This document shows, piece by piece, positions 62,612 through 64,000 of a stretch of DNA of 64,000 nucleotides. Made by a program: the position numbers and the translations under genes. The DNA is from Nocardiopsis sp. CNR-923. Its GTDB lineage: Bacteria; Actinomycetota; Actinomycetes; Streptosporangiales; Streptosporangiaceae. Location: positions 51,851-115,850 of the forward strand of contig NZ_MKKC01000060.1 of NCBI RefSeq assembly GCF_001942255.1. The letters run 5' to 3'. Position 1 is the stretch's first letter, and each line of letters opens with the position of its first letter. The notes beneath the pieces were generated by a model, which searched no databases, was not told the origin of the DNA, and was given only the letters and a program-made list of their open reading frames with translations.

Positions 62612-64000
62612 ATGCGCCCTCCAGCTCCACGTCCCCCCGCCGACACCGTCGCCGAACCCGTCCTGGTGCTCGGCGCGGGTCCGGTCGGCCAGACAGCGGC
62701 CCTGATCCTGGCGCGGCGAGGGGTGCCCGTGCGGGTCCTGGACACCCGCCCCGAACGCGACGCCGTCGGCTCCAAGGCCATCTGCCAGCAGCGCGACGTC
62801 CTGGACGTGTGGGACTGGCTCGGCGCCGGGAGCATCGCCGAGGAGGGGCTGACCTGGGACACCGCCCGCACCTTCTACCGCGACCGCGAGCTGTTCAGCG
62901 TCCGCCTCCCCGACCCGGGCGCCTCGCCCCTGCCCCCGTTCGTCAACATCTCCCAGTCCCGCACCGAGCAGGTCCTCGACGGCCTCATGGCCGAGGCGGC
63001 GTCGAGGTCCTGTGGAACCACCACGTCACCGGGATCGCCCAGGACGACGGCGGAGTCGACGTACGCTGCCAGACCCCCGGCGGCGAGGCCGTGCTGCGCG
63101 GCTCCCACGCCCTGGCCTGCCTGGGCGCCCACGGCGGCGTCGTCCGCGAGGCGCTCGGCCTGGACTTCTCGGGCACCTCCTTCGACGACCGCTTCCTCAT
63201 CTGCGACATCCGCGCCGACCTGCCCGGATGGGAGCGCGAACGCCGCTTCTACTTCGACCCCGAGTGGAACCCCGGCCGCCAGGTGCTCATCCACCCCTGT
63301 CCCGACTCGGTCTTTCGCATCGACTGGCAGGTCCCCGCCGACTTCGACCTCGACCGCGAGCGCGACAGCGGCCGCCTGGACGCGCGCATCCGCCGGATCA
63401 TCGGCGACACGCCCTACGAGATCGTCTGGCACTCGGTGTACCGCTTCCACACCCGCGTCACCGACCGCATGCGCGCCGGGCGCGTCCTCCTTGCGGGCGA
63501 CTGCGCCCACCTGGTCGCCCCCTTCGGCGCCCGGGGCCTCAACTCCGGTGTCCAGGACGCCGAGAACGCCGCATGGAAACTCGCCTACGTGCGCGCCGGG
63601 TGGGCGGGCGAGGACCTCCTGGAGAGCTACCACACCGAGCGCCACGCCGCCGCCCTGGAGAACGCGGACATCACCGGCGCCACCATGCGCTTCCTCGTCC
63701 CCCACGGCCCCGAGGAGCACGACCGGCGGCGCACCGTCCTCGAACGCGCCCTCACCGACCCCGACGCCCACCCCCAGGTCGACTCGGGGCGCCTGGCCGA
63801 ACCCTTCTGGTACACCGACTCGGCCCTCACCACCCCCTGCCCCGACCGCCCCTTCGGCGGACGCCCGCCGCGCGGGCAGACCCCCGACCCCTGCCCCGGC
63901 GTCATCCTGCCCGACGCCCCCGCCGCCCTCCCCGGAGCCGGGGAGCCCGTCCGCGTACGGATCCTGCTGCGCGAGCAGATCACCCTCCTGCTCGGTCCCG
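62612..64000 (+). CDS. FAD-dependent aromatic monooxygenase (MhpA/3-hydroxybenzoate hydroxylase-like), partial and frameshifted
   Basis: Flavoprotein hydroxylase running off the right edge. The first segment has the dinucleotide motif VLVLGAGPVGQTAALILARR and RERD-type DTRPERDAVGSKAICQQRD. One missing base near 63000 leads into VEVLWNHHVTGIAQDDGGVD, then the second FAD motif LLAGDCAHLVAPFGARGLNS with GVQDAENAAWKL. This is the PheA/MhpA-type phenol hydroxylase pattern, using NAD(P)H and O2 to hydroxylate an aromatic acid. About 460 residues are present; the C-terminal thioredoxin-like domain is only begun. It is second in an operon with the MBL hydrolase, under MarR. Confidence 0.85.
   Translation, partial: MRPPAPRPPADTVAEPVLVLGAGPVGQTAALILARRGVPVRVLDTRPERDAVGSKAICQQRDVLDVWDWLGAGSIAEEGLTWDTARTFYRDRELFSVRLPDPGASPLPPFVNISQSRTEQVLDGLMAEAASRSCGTTTSPGSPRTTAESTYAARPPAARPCCAAPTPWPAWAPTAASSARRSAWTSRAPPSTTASSSATSAPTCPDGSANAASTSTPSGTPAARCSSTPVPTRSFASTGRSPPTSTSTASATAAAWTRASAGSSATRPTRSSGTRCTASTPASPTACAPGASSLRATAPTWSPPSAPGASTPVSRTPRTPHGNSPTCAPGGRARTSWRATTPSATPPPWRTRTSPAPPCASSSPTAPRSTTGGAPSSNAPSPTPTPTPRSTRGAWPNPSGTPTRPSPPPAPTAPSADARRAGRPPTPAPASSCPTPPPPSPEPGSPSAYGSCCASRSPSCSVP

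Noticed and set aside
1..64000. CRISPR arrays, tRNA or rRNA genes
   Set aside because: No regularly spaced repeats, cloverleaf-like segments or rRNA signatures were found on reading both strands.

Overview
The window is high-GC DNA with strong G/C preference at third codon positions, frequent GTG starts and tightly packed genes. Gene content points to a mycelial actinomycete: FprA-type ferredoxin reductase, DUF574 (SAM) methyltransferase, DUF3040 and DUF1918 proteins, a TIGR03083 mycothiol-type protein, an Eis-family acetyltransferase and an IdeR/DmdR-like iron box. A Nocardiopsis-like genus is my best guess from the style of the proteins; that is inference. No rRNA, tRNA or CRISPR array was seen.

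Layout. 1-6.4 kb: end of a molybdate-type ABC ATPase gene, a DUF3040 protein, a penicillin-binding protein, ferredoxin reductase behind an iron box, and an acyltransferase. 6.4-16.4 kb: cyclase-family hydrolase, FUSC exporter, coiled-coil protein, GNAT, two LysR regulators converging on a structured repeat, an EamA exporter and a Vps62-like membrane protein. 16.4-21.3 kb: AlkB-like oxygenase, two methyltransferases, a HAD phosphatase and a 30-residue membrane peptide. 21.4-31.1 kb: phenylacetate catabolism, with paaK divergent from a thiolase/hydratase/dehydrogenase/isomerase block followed by paaABCDE-paaI. Two TetR/PaaR-like operators sit at the promoters and a strong terminator ends the operon. 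paaZ and paaR are not in the window. 31-44.7 kb: scattered single genes (threonine dehydratase, subtilase, purB, a NarL-type two-component pair, MpaB-like oxygenase, Xaa-Pro aminopeptidase). 44.7-46.9 kb: a group II intron with reverse transcriptase, domain V, domain VI with a bulged A, and a plausible EBS1/IBS1 pairing, followed by gene debris. 47.3-61.3 kb: cation exchanger, second acyltransferase, second serine/threonine dehydratase with divergent LysR, epoxide hydrolase with divergent WYL regulator, TRIC channel, flavin disulfide reductase, GlcNAc kinase, Eis, and a class V aminotransferase. 61.3-64 kb: MarR regulator divergent from an MBL-fold hydrolase and an aromatic FAD monooxygenase that runs off the window.

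The most striking global property is that at least 15 genes, many of them conserved, are interrupted by what look like single missing bases. In nearly every case restoring one base, often in a short G/C run, restores the family sequence. This looks like an indel-prone assembly rather than mass gene decay. I annotate these as frameshifted CDS and give the approximate break. Frameshift positions are approximate to a few bases.

The operons work together mainly in aromatic catabolism: ring activation by PaaK, epoxidation by PaaABCDE, beta-oxidation by the 23-26.7 kb block, and a separate MarR-controlled hydroxylation unit at the right edge.
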